Source: Verrucomicrobiaceae bacterium | GTDB lineage: Bacteria; Verrucomicrobiota; Verrucomicrobiia; Verrucomicrobiales; Verrucomicrobiaceae | NCBI GenBank assembly: GCA_027486585.1 | Contig: JAIXOU010000090.1 | Coordinates: 1-37,949 of the forward strand | DNA: 37,949 bases | Direction: 5' to 3' | Shown: piece by piece, positions 17,054 through 25,711 of the stretch | Position numbering within the stretch: the stretch's first letter is position 1 | How the letters are laid out: each line of letters opens with the position of its first letter | The notes under the pieces: model-generated | Database searches by the model: none | The model's input: only the letters and a program-made list of their open reading frames with translations | What the model was told of the DNA's origin: nothing | Position numbers and translations under genes: made by a program

Positions 17054-17263
17054 CGTCCATTTTGTTTTGCGGCTCCTCAATTCTTCAACTTTTCTCCCCC
17101 ATACCATTTCTCCGCGCCCCCATAACCTTTTCCGGCACCCCCATTTCATTTTCGGAGATCGGAAAATCATTACGATTTGCCCCCATTGGGTTTCTCCGCA
17201 CCCCCATTTCATTTTGCGGCGCCCCCATTTTCCCACTTTTTGCCCCCATTTCATTTTCCCAAT
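17054..17263. repeat. Tandem array of ten 21-bp units
   Basis: Ten consecutive 21-bp units, each best described as CCCCCATTTCATTTT plus six bases ending around CGGCG. Seven units keep the CCCCCAT core, starting at 17096, 17117, 17138, 17180, 17201, 17222 and 17243. Units at 17054, 17075 and 17159 are degenerate but in register. Spacing is exact, with no insertions or deletions. Because 21 is a multiple of three, several forward frames and one reverse frame stay open through the array, giving heptad repeats such as APISFSx or KMKWGxx. None of these has a plausible protein context. The array ends about 105 bp before the start of the gene at 17369. Confidence 0.9.
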
Positions 17264-17368
17264 GCGCATTTTACTGTCCGCCCACCTGCACAGACCCCAT
17301 CTAAAACCCTCACAATCAACACCCCAACAAGGAGCCAAGAACTAACAACCAAGAAAAATCCACTCCTC

Positions 17369-18274
17369 ATGCGCCTCCTCCACTGGGACGACAAAAACCC
17401 ACACAGCATCCCGCCAGGCCAACCCTACAAGTGGGGAGATAAAAACCTCTTTTTCGGCCCAGACGGTAAAGCCTACGCAAGAGAGCCGCAAGATGACGGA
17501 TTTTTTCCTTACACTTCAGCCGAGCCACTCCCTCTAGAACCCGAACTAAAACCAAACCCAAGAACACCCCGCAAAATGAAACGCCAAGACTTTTACCCTT
17601 CCCGCCAAGCTGACCAAGCCGTCTGGTTAGAGAATTTTCGTCTCAAGCTGGCCCTTTACGCCGCCGCGCTCGGGCTTTCACCCCAGCGCGCGGGCGACTG
17701 CATCGCCGACGCCCGCTGGCTGGTGTATCTCATCGTCAGTTGGTTAGAGTCCGTGCGCACCCACGGGAAAGCCGCCACCAGCGCACTGAGCCAGGCCCAA
17801 ACAGGCAGTGGTCCTTTGTCTCTACCCACGTTTACCCCGCCCGCTCTGCCAGACGGCGTCCTGTCGCGGCCAGCCGGTGCATTGAACCGGATTTTTGAGC
17901 TTATCGCCGAACTCAAAGAAAACGGTGCCTGCACAGAGCCCATGTGTCTGGACTTGGGAATCCTAGGCTCTGTGGAACCTGCGCCAGATTTAAAAATAGT
18001 CAGACCTGAGATCACCGCCACAGCCTTGGCCAACGGCGTGCAGATCGGCTGGGGCTGGCAGGGCTGGGCCAAGTTCCTAGACCAGTGTGAGATCCAAGTG
18101 GACCGCAACGACGGCAAAGGCTGGACCATCCTCACCTTCGACACCACCCCCGGTTACCTCGATGCCACCCCATTCCCCGCCACCCTCACCAAGTGGAAAT
18201 ACCGCGCCATCTTCCGCCTCGACGACGCCCAAGTGGGCCAGTGGAGCGCAGATGCCATTGTAAGTGTCGGGTAA
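17369..18274 (+). CDS. Helical protein with C-terminal fibronectin III-like domain
   Basis: A 301-aa protein without signal peptide or membrane segment. The start chosen is the ATG at 17369 (MRLLHWDDKNPHSIPPGQPY); earlier starts in frame would extend into the 21-bp array. The N-terminal 75 residues are Pro/Lys-rich. A helical middle (about 80-150) has AVWLENFRLKLALYAAALGL and TSALSQAQTGSG. The last 90 residues look like a beta-sandwich: VQIGWGWQGWAKFLDQCEI, then KWKYRAIFRLDDAQVGQWS, ending in the ADAIVSVG typical of FnIII repeats. Proteins with a helical FY-P-R-DQ-W-NF-like part plus an FnIII-like end occur in Verrucomicrobia and Bacteroidetes, function unknown. It lies directly behind the 21-bp array. 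Confidence 0.75.
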   Translation: MRLLHWDDKNPHSIPPGQPYKWGDKNLFFGPDGKAYAREPQDDGFFPYTSAEPLPLEPELKPNPRTPRKMKRQDFYPSRQADQAVWLENFRLKLALYAAALGLSPQRAGDCIADARWLVYLIVSWLESVRTHGKAATSALSQAQTGSGPLSLPTFTPPALPDGVLSRPAGALNRIFELIAELKENGACTEPMCLDLGILGSVEPAPDLKIVRPEITATALANGVQIGWGWQGWAKFLDQCEIQVDRNDGKGWTILTFDTTPGYLDATPFPATLTKWKYRAIFRLDDAQVGQWSADAIVSVG

Positions 18275-18373
18275 ACACAAGACCAATTTTGCTAATCGCC
18301 GTGAACGATCACAAAAACGCAACGAAAACACAACACAACAAGATAACAAAAATTAACTAACCAATCATTGAAT

Positions 18374-18844
18374 ATGAAAAAACACCATAGTCGGCATCAA
18401 ATACATGCCTTGAATTTACTCAGGCTACCCACCGTACTGCTTGCGGTCCTGTTTGTATTAGGATTACAGCCCAAAGCGTCTGCTGACGCATGCCCACGCT
18501 GCGAATCAGAGATCGCATATGATCAGGCCGTATACCCTCTACGACAACAAATTGATGCCTGCGCTGAAACGATCGGAACTACCAGGTATATTATCAGTCT
18601 TCTCGGCCCAGAAGATGATGTAACGTCTTTAAATGACGCCATAACTTTAGCTGAAAATCAAATTGCTTCTATACAAGCCCAAATCGATAACATCCCACCC
18701 CCTACGGGCGAACACAATTGTAACGGAACGACGTGCAGTGTTTGCAACAACCCAACAGATTACTGCACTTGTACGCCACCGCCAGACCCCTGCCCCGTCT
18801 GCTACCAGTTGCCGCCAGACTGCATTTGTAATCAGCAGCCTTAA
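18374..18844 (+). CDS. Secreted cysteine-rich protein
   Basis: Unrecognised 156-aa protein. The ATG at 18374 is used; a TTG two codons earlier is also possible. A basic start and a hydrophobic stretch (PTVLLAVLFVLGLQP) form a signal peptide with likely cleavage after ASA near residue 38. The mature part has 12 cysteines, mostly as pairs: CPRC, CSVC, CTC, CPVC and CIC. A coiled-coil-like middle (DAITLAENQIASIQAQID) lies between the first and the later clusters, and the C-terminus is Pro/Cys-rich. It could bind metal or be disulfide-stabilised at the cell surface. The upstream 99 bp are A-rich and carry no recognisable promoter. Confidence 0.6.
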   Translation: MKKHHSRHQIHALNLLRLPTVLLAVLFVLGLQPKASADACPRCESEIAYDQAVYPLRQQIDACAETIGTTRYIISLLGPEDDVTSLNDAITLAENQIASIQAQIDNIPPPTGEHNCNGTTCSVCNNPTDYCTCTPPPDPCPVCYQLPPDCICNQQP

Positions 18845-18892
18845 TTATGTGTTCAGTAGGCAAATAATGCATTGGTTGCATTTTAAATGCTC

Positions 18893-18912
18893 GCGGGCCA
18901 TTTTTGGCCCGC
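18893..18912. terminator. Perfect 7-bp inverted repeat, possible terminator
   Basis: GCGGGCC and GGCCCGC flank a six-base ATTTTT loop, 48 bp after the stop of the Cys-rich protein gene. The stem is GC-rich, but no run of T follows on either strand, so intrinsic termination would be weak. A protein-binding site is an alternative. Confidence 0.4.
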
Positions 18913-19028
18913 AGCAATAAACTGCTAGCTGGAGTTCCTACCCTTCAAACTGTTTGCCGCTTTAGGCTAAAAAGCTAATTTGCATAATTATTTTCATTGC
19001 TACGTTAACAAAGTTCAAACTAACTTCC

Positions 19029-19622
19029 ATGAAACAACTGATCTTGATTCTTGCAGCTCTTCCCTTGCTTGGAGTATCGCTATACTACCTTTTTGTTCCA
19101 GCTGACACACACAACATGTTACCCAATATGGCTAGTACTCTACCAGCCAGAGCCCAAACTGAGCATAGCCACGAGAGCGGAGAGGTTAAATCTACACCCA
19201 CTAAAAAGACCGAAGAATCACTCGCGAAAACCGAACAATTGATGACCAAGGTTGCTGAGCACATAACACCCGAGTTGCAAAAAAAACTCTTGGGGTCGTT
19301 CATGCAGTTCCACGAGCCGCGTTATCGTGCTTTATTTAAAATATGGAATTTGAATTCCGAAGACACTGAACATGCGCTTGAAATCATCCGCGAACGTGAG
19401 CGTGAAAAGTTGGCTCTTATGGGCGACTTTGTTACCCAAGCAGATCCCACAAAAGTATACGAATCCAGAAAGAAGAGAGCGAACGCGAAGGATCTTTGGG
19501 CATTTGAGATGGTTTCCCTTTTGGGTACGCAGCGGTTTGATGCACTTTCGCGTGCGGAAGCTCAAATGGAAGTTGAGCTAAAAACACGGCATACGAAATC
19601 TAAAGATTCTAATTTGGACTAA
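19029..19622 (+). CDS. Membrane-anchored periplasmic protein of unknown function
   Basis: A 197-aa protein starting MKQLILILAALPLLGVSLYY. This is one N-terminal hydrophobic segment, either a signal anchor or a signal peptide, followed by a disordered Ser/Thr/Lys-rich region. The rest is a charged helical domain: LAKTEQLMTKVAEHITPELQ, then HALEIIREREREKLALMGDF and LGTQRFDALSRAEAQMEVEL. The helix-rich, Arg/Glu-heavy pattern resembles small periplasmic regulators, but I can name no family. It is 27 bp upstream of the next gene on the same strand and may share its transcript. The composition here is AT-richer than in the housekeeping genes. Confidence 0.65.
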   Translation: MKQLILILAALPLLGVSLYYLFVPADTHNMLPNMASTLPARAQTEHSHESGEVKSTPTKKTEESLAKTEQLMTKVAEHITPELQKKLLGSFMQFHEPRYRALFKIWNLNSEDTEHALEIIREREREKLALMGDFVTQADPTKVYESRKKRANAKDLWAFEMVSLLGTQRFDALSRAEAQMEVELKTRHTKSKDSNLD

Positions 19623-19648
19623 TCTAGTGGACGCAAGATACCGCGACC

Positions 19649-20341
19649 ATGAATTCACGACTTTCTCTCCTGTTGATCTTGCTCGTCGTTTGGTTGGTAC
19701 CATTCTTTTACGCAGGTTTGATGGGGCAACTGCCAGTGGGTATTTATCCGAGACTCTCCCACCAATACACAGCAGCGGGACTCTTCTTCCTGAAGAGAAG
19801 TGAAGCATGGTCCCAAATGCTAATCCAGGTTCAAAGGAATGGCATGGTGGAATGGAAAATGCTCGACACCTCAGAGCTGTCACCGATGGGAGCCTTTGGC
19901 TATCGTCAGCGGCTCGATCGTATCCTGCAAGAGACGAATGGCAAGAGCTTGGCTGAAGCGGTGAGGCAGCGACTGGCAGTGTGGGTAGCCGAGAGAGTCA
20001 AGCAGCTGCATCCTGATCAGGGAGCAGTGGTGTCGGTTCGCTTTGGAGCAAAGGTGTGGCAGGCGAACACACCTGAACTCGCGCAACCAGCAGGTCATTG
20101 GGTGCCTGATCTGCCTGCGGACTCACCAACTACCCCATTCATCCTGCTCTCATCATTTGCTATCAATCAAGGGATGGCTCAGCCAATAGCGAAGCCTGTG
20201 CACGTGAAGCCGAGTACGACGAAGCAACCAGTGAGTCCGATCCCGCCAGTTTTCAGGCGCAACCCCTCGTCAGCGCCTAAGCCGAACTCAAGCACTTCTG
20301 TTCCGTCGGGTGTCACGCCGAATCATCAATTCAAGACATAA
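19649..20341 (+). CDS. Membrane-anchored protein coupled to HTTM-like gene
   Basis: A 230-aa protein. The N-terminal segment MNSRLSLLLILLVVWLVPFF is one transmembrane helix. It is followed by an extracytoplasmic domain with SHQYTAAGLFFLKRSEAWSQ and a conserved-looking WKMLDTSELSPMGAFGYRQR, then a Pro/Ser-rich disordered C-terminus. The stop overlaps the start of the next gene in TAATG, so the two are translationally coupled. Genes of this look often precede HTTM-domain membrane proteins (DUF5819-like setting). Function is unknown; the pairing suggests a two-subunit membrane complex. Confidence 0.75.
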   Translation: MNSRLSLLLILLVVWLVPFFYAGLMGQLPVGIYPRLSHQYTAAGLFFLKRSEAWSQMLIQVQRNGMVEWKMLDTSELSPMGAFGYRQRLDRILQETNGKSLAEAVRQRLAVWVAERVKQLHPDQGAVVSVRFGAKVWQANTPELAQPAGHWVPDLPADSPTTPFILLSSFAINQGMAQPIAKPVHVKPSTTKQPVSPIPPVFRRNPSSAPKPNSSTSVPSGVTPNHQFKT

Positions 20342-21297
20342 TGAGCTCGAATACAGAGTGTGATGGAGATGTGGTGCGCCTCACTGAAGAAGCAGGCATT
20401 CTGACGACAGACACCATACTACCGCTTGAGGCTTCGCCGCGAGTGACATCGAATTGGGTGGAGTTTTTGGTGGGAGATACTGATGCTCTGCCGCTGCGGG
20501 TGTTTGAGATTCTGTTCACGTCGAGTTATCTACTTTGGATGGGGCGATGCGTTATGACATGGCAGGAGTGGTTGACAGGAAGCGGGTTTCATCTGACGGA
20601 CACCGAACTGACTGCGATGGGCTACCCTGCGCCATTTGAATTGCTTTCTGGATGGGGTGTACTCTGGCTCGCAGCGGGCATCGGCTTTGCTGGTCTAGCA
20701 CATATACGTAACTGGGGGCGGAGGCTAGCGCTGTTAGCCCTTTTCGCATCAGCTGTTTATGTGCAAGGTGTGGATCTTATGGCGGCATTTAGTCTGAACA
20801 AGCTCTATGTGGCTATATATGGCATACTGCTGATCACACCTGGATTCTCACGGGATGCTGGGACAGGGAGGCTGCGGGTATCCGCCCTAGCTGTCCGAGT
20901 GATTCAGGCGACGCTAATCCTACAGTACTTTGCCTCTGGGCTTGCGAAGACATTTCGGGGTGATTGGTTGAAATACAGTGATGTGCTCTACACCCAAGTG
21001 CAGGGTGTGTATCGCACAGATGCAGCAGCGTGGCTCCTGCGTGTGCTGCCCGTCTCTTCATGGACAGGTATGCAGTGGATGACTCTACTCTTTGAACTCG
21101 AAGCCCCAGTGCTGTTATGTGTGCGCAAACTAAGGTTCATCGCTTTACTGATCGGGATTAGCCTTCATGTCATGAACGCACTGCTAATGAAAGACCTGAT
21201 CTTTTTCAGTGCACAGATGTGCACGTTTTACGCGCTCTTCATCACCGCAGAGGAATACCGCTGGGCTTGGGGCTCGCTGAAACGGCTGGTTGGGTAG
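20341..21297 (+). CDS. HTTM-like multi-pass membrane protein
   Basis: A 318-aa integral membrane protein with about six to seven hydrophobic helices after a 55-residue cytoplasmic start. The helix pattern and the segment QYFASGLAKTFRGDWLKYSD fit the HTTM domain, the membrane part of vitamin K-dependent gamma-carboxylase-like proteins, as do LFELEAPVLLCVRKLRFIAL and LHVMNALLMKDLIFF. The start overlaps the preceding stop by one base. The catalytic Lys of gamma-carboxylase cannot be verified by eye, and most bacterial HTTM proteins have no known reaction. Confidence 0.75.
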   Translation: MSSNTECDGDVVRLTEEAGILTTDTILPLEASPRVTSNWVEFLVGDTDALPLRVFEILFTSSYLLWMGRCVMTWQEWLTGSGFHLTDTELTAMGYPAPFELLSGWGVLWLAAGIGFAGLAHIRNWGRRLALLALFASAVYVQGVDLMAAFSLNKLYVAIYGILLITPGFSRDAGTGRLRVSALAVRVIQATLILQYFASGLAKTFRGDWLKYSDVLYTQVQGVYRTDAAAWLLRVLPVSSWTGMQWMTLLFELEAPVLLCVRKLRFIALLIGISLHVMNALLMKDLIFFSAQMCTFYALFITAEEYRWAWGSLKRLVG

Positions 21298-21414
21298 GTG
21301 AAAGTGACTGAGTTAAAAGTGGAATTGTAATCCTGAACGGATTCATTTCCGCCAAGAAATGCACTTGCGCTTCCCTATCCCCACAGCACTTCTCAGCCTG
21401 CCCATTTTCCACCC

Positions 21415-22503
21415 ATGAAACTCGCCTTGATTCGTCGCCAATTTGCCGCTGTCGGTGGGGCCGAACTCTACGTGCAGAGACTCCTCAGCGCACTCGTTTC
21501 AGCAGGGCATGAAGTCCACCTCTATGCCGAAAAGTGGCAGGGAGCCCATCCCGGCGTCATTATGCATACGGTGCCCGTCAAAGCCAACCGTGCGCTCGGC
21601 CCTATTGTCTTTGCAGAGGCCGTCTCACGCCTCCTGACCGAAACCGATTATGACGTCGTCTTCAGCTTAGAGCGAACCGTCAAGCAGGACGTTTACCGCG
21701 CTGGCGATGGACTTCATCGTGTCTGGCTACAGCAACGGAAACGTTATGCCTCCTGGTGGCGTCGTCCCTTTGTCGGACTCGGTGCCTTTCATGCCAATAT
21801 GGTGGCACTTGAGGCCCGCACCTTCGATCCAGCCAATACGCGCCACATCATCGTCAATTCAGACATGGTGAAGCAGGAAATCCTCACCCACTTCCCGTTC
21901 CCCGCCGAGCGCATCCACCTCATCCGCAACGGGGTCGAAACAGCCCGCTTTCAGCATCAAGACCGGGCCGCTATGCGAGCCCAATTCGGATACAAAGACA
22001 GCGACTTTGTCCTGCTCTTCGTCGGTAGCGGATGGGAACGTAAAGGCCTGCCCTTTCTTCTCCGCCTCATGCGCCAGTGGCAGACCAGCCAGCCAGACGT
22101 CAAGCTGCTCGTTGTCGGCAAAGGCCGTCTCGGCAGCAAGCCGCCACCGAACGTCACCCTCGCCGGCCCCATGAAAAAAGTCGAAGAAGCCTACGCCGCT
22201 GCCGACCTCATGACTTTCCTGCCTATTTATGAGCCCTGCGCCAACGTCATTGCTGAGGCGCTATCCAGCGGCTTACCTGTCATTACCAGTCGTTTCAATG
22301 GAGCCAACGAGCTCATCCAGCCCGGCATCAACGGCCACATCCTAGCTGACCCCGCTGACCTGCCCAGCCTAGAGACCGCCATTCATTTCTGGAAATCCAA
22401 ATCCGACCGACACCCTGTCCCCACTGACCTGCCGCTTGATCTTGAGACCAACGTTCAGTCCACGCTTCGCCTGCTTGAGTCTGCTGCGGCTGAGAAGAAG
22501 TGA
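21415..22503 (+). CDS. Glycosyltransferase family 4 (WaaG-like)
   Basis: Cytoplasmic-face retaining glycosyltransferase of GT-B fold, 362 aa. The N-terminal half has FAAVGGAELYVQRLLSAL for acceptor binding and YRAGDGLHRVWLQQRKRY, a segment typical of RfaG/WaaG-like LPS core glucosyltransferases. The C-terminal half carries LLFVGSGWERKG and the EX7E motif in YEPCANVIAEALSSG, which binds the nucleotide-sugar. The length agrees with the family. Likely role is adding a hexose to LPS core or a related glycolipid, but donor and acceptor cannot be read. It stands alone, 117 bp behind the HTTM-like gene, with no other LPS genes near. Confidence 0.88.
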   Translation: MKLALIRRQFAAVGGAELYVQRLLSALVSAGHEVHLYAEKWQGAHPGVIMHTVPVKANRALGPIVFAEAVSRLLTETDYDVVFSLERTVKQDVYRAGDGLHRVWLQQRKRYASWWRRPFVGLGAFHANMVALEARTFDPANTRHIIVNSDMVKQEILTHFPFPAERIHLIRNGVETARFQHQDRAAMRAQFGYKDSDFVLLFVGSGWERKGLPFLLRLMRQWQTSQPDVKLLVVGKGRLGSKPPPNVTLAGPMKKVEEAYAAADLMTFLPIYEPCANVIAEALSSGLPVITSRFNGANELIQPGINGHILADPADLPSLETAIHFWKSKSDRHPVPTDLPLDLETNVQSTLRLLESAAAEKK

Positions 22504-22544
22504 AATGAAGGAGCATTGAAATGCCAAAACCAGCTTCTTAAAGT

Positions 22545-22853
22545 CTATGAACTACCATCAGAATCATCGACTTCTTGATCAGGTTTCTCTGTCGGTTCTA
22601 CTTTATCATTCAGGTCGCTCTTAAGTTTGAAATAAAGTGCGAGAATGGCCATGCCAAAAAAGATGCCGACGAAACCGATGGCATGAATGGAATCAGATGA
22701 GGCCACGGCCATGCCGCCCGGATTGAAGGTACCTCTCCCCGGGACGCTACCCGTCAGAGCCACACCTCCTTCACTAAGACCAAAGGCGATACCGATGCTC
22801 AAAACACAAAGACCGATCAGCAGTACTTCAATAGGATTTTGAGGCTTCTTCAT
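22545..22853 (-). CDS. Small two-helix membrane protein
   Basis: A 102-aa protein with two predicted transmembrane helices (NPIEVLLIGLCVLSIGIAFG and IHAIGFVGIFFGMAILALYF) separated by a Gly/Pro-rich loop. It ends in a strongly acidic cytoplasmic tail (KVEPTEKPDQEVDDSDGSS). No family is recognised. It follows the SNF2-family gene on the same strand after about 50 bp, which may only reflect packing. Confidence 0.7.
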   Translation of the reverse strand: MKKPQNPIEVLLIGLCVLSIGIAFGLSEGGVALTGSVPGRGTFNPGGMAVASSDSIHAIGFVGIFFGMAILALYFKLKSDLNDKVEPTEKPDQEVDDSDGSS

Positions 22854-22905
22854 GACATAATAGATTTCAAATGAACACCCTAGAGTAATTGCTGCGCGAT
22901 AAAAA

Positions 22906-25557
22906 TTAACCTATGGCTGAATTCATGTCCAATCGGACAAAATCCAAAAGCTCGTCGGTAGCCATGTCGGAGAGCATTTTTTCTGCACCGAGACTGTCAC
23001 TGACCAGGTCGTTGGCTAGGCGCATCTTTTCTTCGATCAGAGCATCGATCCGCTCTTCGATCGTGCCTTGGCAGACGAACTTGTGCACGAAGACATTTTG
23101 CTTCTGCCCGATGCGGAAGGCGCGATCCGTGGCCTGATTTTCCACGGCAGGATTCCACCAACGATCAAAATGAATGACATGACTGGCTGCCGTAAGATTC
23201 AATCCAGTGCCACCGGCCTTCACACTGATGACCATAAAGGGTGGTCCGCCCGACTGCTGGAAGGCCTCGACCAGTTCAGGGCGTTTTTTCACGGCTGTAC
23301 CTCCATGTAAAATGAGACCTTCGCGACCAAAGACGGTGCCCAGGAAACGCGCCAAGGGATCGCAGGTCTCCTGAAACTGCGTGAAGATCAGGGCGCGCTC
23401 GCGCCGCTCTGCCAGTTCGGAACAGATTTCTGCCAAACGGGTGAATTTGCCGCTGTCTTCGGGATTCCAGGCACCATCGCCATTCCAGTGACTGGGATGA
23501 TTGCAGATCTGCTTAAACTTTATGAGGAAGCCCAAAACCAAGCCCTGACGTTTAATTGGCTCCATCTCCTTATCGGCCAGCATCTTCGCCAGTTGATCGA
23601 CCAGCTTGGCATAAATGGTGGCCTGACGTTTGGTGAGTCCGCAGAAGGCCTTGGTTTCAATCTTATCAGGCAGATCCGTGATGATGCTGCGATCTGTCTT
23701 CATGCGCCGCAGGATGTAGGGCTTCACCAGACGACGCAGCGGGGCAAAACCTTCGCTGGATTTACCGCAACGTTTGACGGCCTCCGAGAAAGCACTGGAA
23801 CCACCCAGCAGCCCGGGATTGAGAAAATCGAACAGGCTCCAGAGGTCACCCGGTCGATTCTCCACCGGTGTGCCAGTCAAAGCGATGCGCGTCTGAGTTT
23901 GCAAGCGCTTCACGGCCTTTGTGCTGGCACTGCCAGGATTTTTGATCGCCTGAGCCTCATCTAAGATCACCACGCCCCACTCATGACTCTGCCAGGACTC
24001 CGTGCGCTGAAGAAACTGATAAGTGGTCACCATGGCATCGTAACCACGCAAGGCCTCCTTGGGGTGCTTCACGGTGAAATCCAATCCCTCGCGTGAGGTC
24101 ACCGAAGGATGAGCAATGAACAATTTTAAATCCGGGGCAAAGCGCTTCACCTCTGCACGCCAGTTCCCCACGAGCGAGGCTGGAACCACGAGCAAGGCCG
24201 GTGCTTTGGCGAGCTTTTGCCGATCCAAAAGCAGTGCGATGACTTGCAAGGTCTTACCCAGTCCCATGTCATCGGCCAGACATGCCCCCAGCCCTAAATG
24301 GGTCATGAACTTCAGCCAGCCAAATCCCTTCAATTGATAGGGCCGCATTGTGGCGCACAGATTATCCGGCGCAGTCACAGCCTCGGGATCACGCATCTGA
24401 TCCAGCATCTCAGACAGGTTTTTGCCAGCCACTACTTCACTCCAATCATGAACCATCTCCGCGCTCTCATCGGCCACCGGAGATTGCCGATCCGTCCAGC
24501 CGGCCAGCAATCTCATGCCATCCAGAAAGCCCAATCCGCCTTCACCCGCCGCGTATTGCACCTTTTGCCAATGGGCCATCACTTGCTGAAGTTGCGCGCT
24601 ATCGACTTCCACCCATTTGCCACGTAGAGAAACCAGACCGGTATCGGAACTGAGCAGCTTTTCCCACTCCTCAGGCGTCAGCGGCACACCATCCAGACTT
24701 TGTTCCATTTTAAAACTCAACAGAGCCCCCGCATGAAGCGAAGTCTTCTTTGGCGCATCAATCGTGACTGATACCGCAGGGCGACTCCCCTTCCCGCTGC
24801 GCCACCAGTCCGGCAGCTTCATCACGATCCCGCTTTCCTGAAACACGGCCGTATCTCGCAGCACGCGATAGGCCTCCTGGGCCGACATCGCCATCGGAGT
24901 GAACAGACGCTTTGATTCGAGCCACTCACGCAACAACAGCGACTTCTCTGCCGCCGTGCGCACGGGTGCTAACAAGGCGGTAATCGCCGTTTGATCCTTA
25001 TGCCCAGCATACATCTGCAAAGCCCGCGCCAGGGGCAAATGCTGAGGCTGGCCACTGGCACTCAGCTTCTCAGTAAAAGTGGCTAAAAAAGCAAAAGGCC
25101 TCTGGGTGTCTGTTTTATTTTCCGCCAGATGAAACGCCACACGCCCGACGACATGCCAGGCAGGGCATTCCTTGTGCAACCAAGTTTCCACCCCGTCTTT
25201 GGACAAGAAAGAAATGTGTCTGCCTAGATCTGTCCACCAACGCTCCAAAAGCTCAGCATTCAGATACTCCACACCACCAAAGGGTGGGGCAGCGGCCACC
25301 AGAGACTCCCGATCCTCCAGCGTCGGCACCATCGTCAGTAAAGCGTCTTGGGTTTGGCAAAGCCGGGCAAAAAACAGCTGCGAGAACTCACGCAACCAGC
25401 GCCAAGCAGGCTCCATCTCGACTGCCAGCAACTGAGTCGCTAGCATTGTTAGCATCGCTGACGATGAGTCCGCCTGAGCCAACTTCTTCTCATAAGCCAG
25501 CCCCGCCTCACCTTCGCAGAGCAGGTGGCCTTCAGGAGTAATTATGGGAGTCAACAT
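22906..25557 (-). CDS. SNF2-family DNA translocase/helicase
   Basis: Cytoplasmic ATP-dependent DNA-remodelling protein of 883 aa. The N-terminal ~380 residues are the divergent region of bacterial SNF2 proteins. The first RecA-like domain has Walker A DDMGLGKT (about 429-436), motif II DEAQ (about 532) in VVILDEAQAIKN, and motif III ALTGTPVENRPGDLWSLFDF. The second domain has ALIFTQFQE, HGGTAVKKRPELVEAF, GGTGLNLTAASHVIHFDRWW and motif VI DRAFRIGQKQNV (about 805). This fits the RapA/HepA-related SNF2 group common in Verrucomicrobia. The ATG at 25557 is the likely start. No defence genes are next to it, so a role in transcription or repair is more likely than phage defence. Confidence 0.93.
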   Translation of the reverse strand: MLTPIITPEGHLLCEGEAGLAYEKKLAQADSSSAMLTMLATQLLAVEMEPAWRWLREFSQLFFARLCQTQDALLTMVPTLEDRESLVAAAPPFGGVEYLNAELLERWWTDLGRHISFLSKDGVETWLHKECPAWHVVGRVAFHLAENKTDTQRPFAFLATFTEKLSASGQPQHLPLARALQMYAGHKDQTAITALLAPVRTAAEKSLLLREWLESKRLFTPMAMSAQEAYRVLRDTAVFQESGIVMKLPDWWRSGKGSRPAVSVTIDAPKKTSLHAGALLSFKMEQSLDGVPLTPEEWEKLLSSDTGLVSLRGKWVEVDSAQLQQVMAHWQKVQYAAGEGGLGFLDGMRLLAGWTDRQSPVADESAEMVHDWSEVVAGKNLSEMLDQMRDPEAVTAPDNLCATMRPYQLKGFGWLKFMTHLGLGACLADDMGLGKTLQVIALLLDRQKLAKAPALLVVPASLVGNWRAEVKRFAPDLKLFIAHPSVTSREGLDFTVKHPKEALRGYDAMVTTYQFLQRTESWQSHEWGVVILDEAQAIKNPGSASTKAVKRLQTQTRIALTGTPVENRPGDLWSLFDFLNPGLLGGSSAFSEAVKRCGKSSEGFAPLRRLVKPYILRRMKTDRSIITDLPDKIETKAFCGLTKRQATIYAKLVDQLAKMLADKEMEPIKRQGLVLGFLIKFKQICNHPSHWNGDGAWNPEDSGKFTRLAEICSELAERRERALIFTQFQETCDPLARFLGTVFGREGLILHGGTAVKKRPELVEAFQQSGGPPFMVISVKAGGTGLNLTAASHVIHFDRWWNPAVENQATDRAFRIGQKQNVFVHKFVCQGTIEERIDALIEEKMRLANDLVSDSLGAEKMLSDMATDELLDFVRLDMNSAIG

Positions 25558-25711
25558 GCCCTCACATACGCCACAGATCTGTCACCACGTAAAGCCCTCT
25601 TCTCAGCAGTCTGTACACCACGACTCAGCCTATCGACCTTGATCGCCATGGGAAATCAAGGATAGATGCGCGGTGATTGCGTGTTACCCTATCCACAGCA
25701 AGCCGCCGACT

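Noticed and set aside
17054..17263. CRISPR array
   Set aside because: Units are 21 bp and contiguous, with no spacers, and no cas genes are near.
16840..17338. Frames on both strands through the 21-bp array giving heptad repeats (APISFSx; KMKWGxx)
   Set aside because: Multiple frames stay open because the unit length is a multiple of three; the non-repeat parts have no recognisable protein features.
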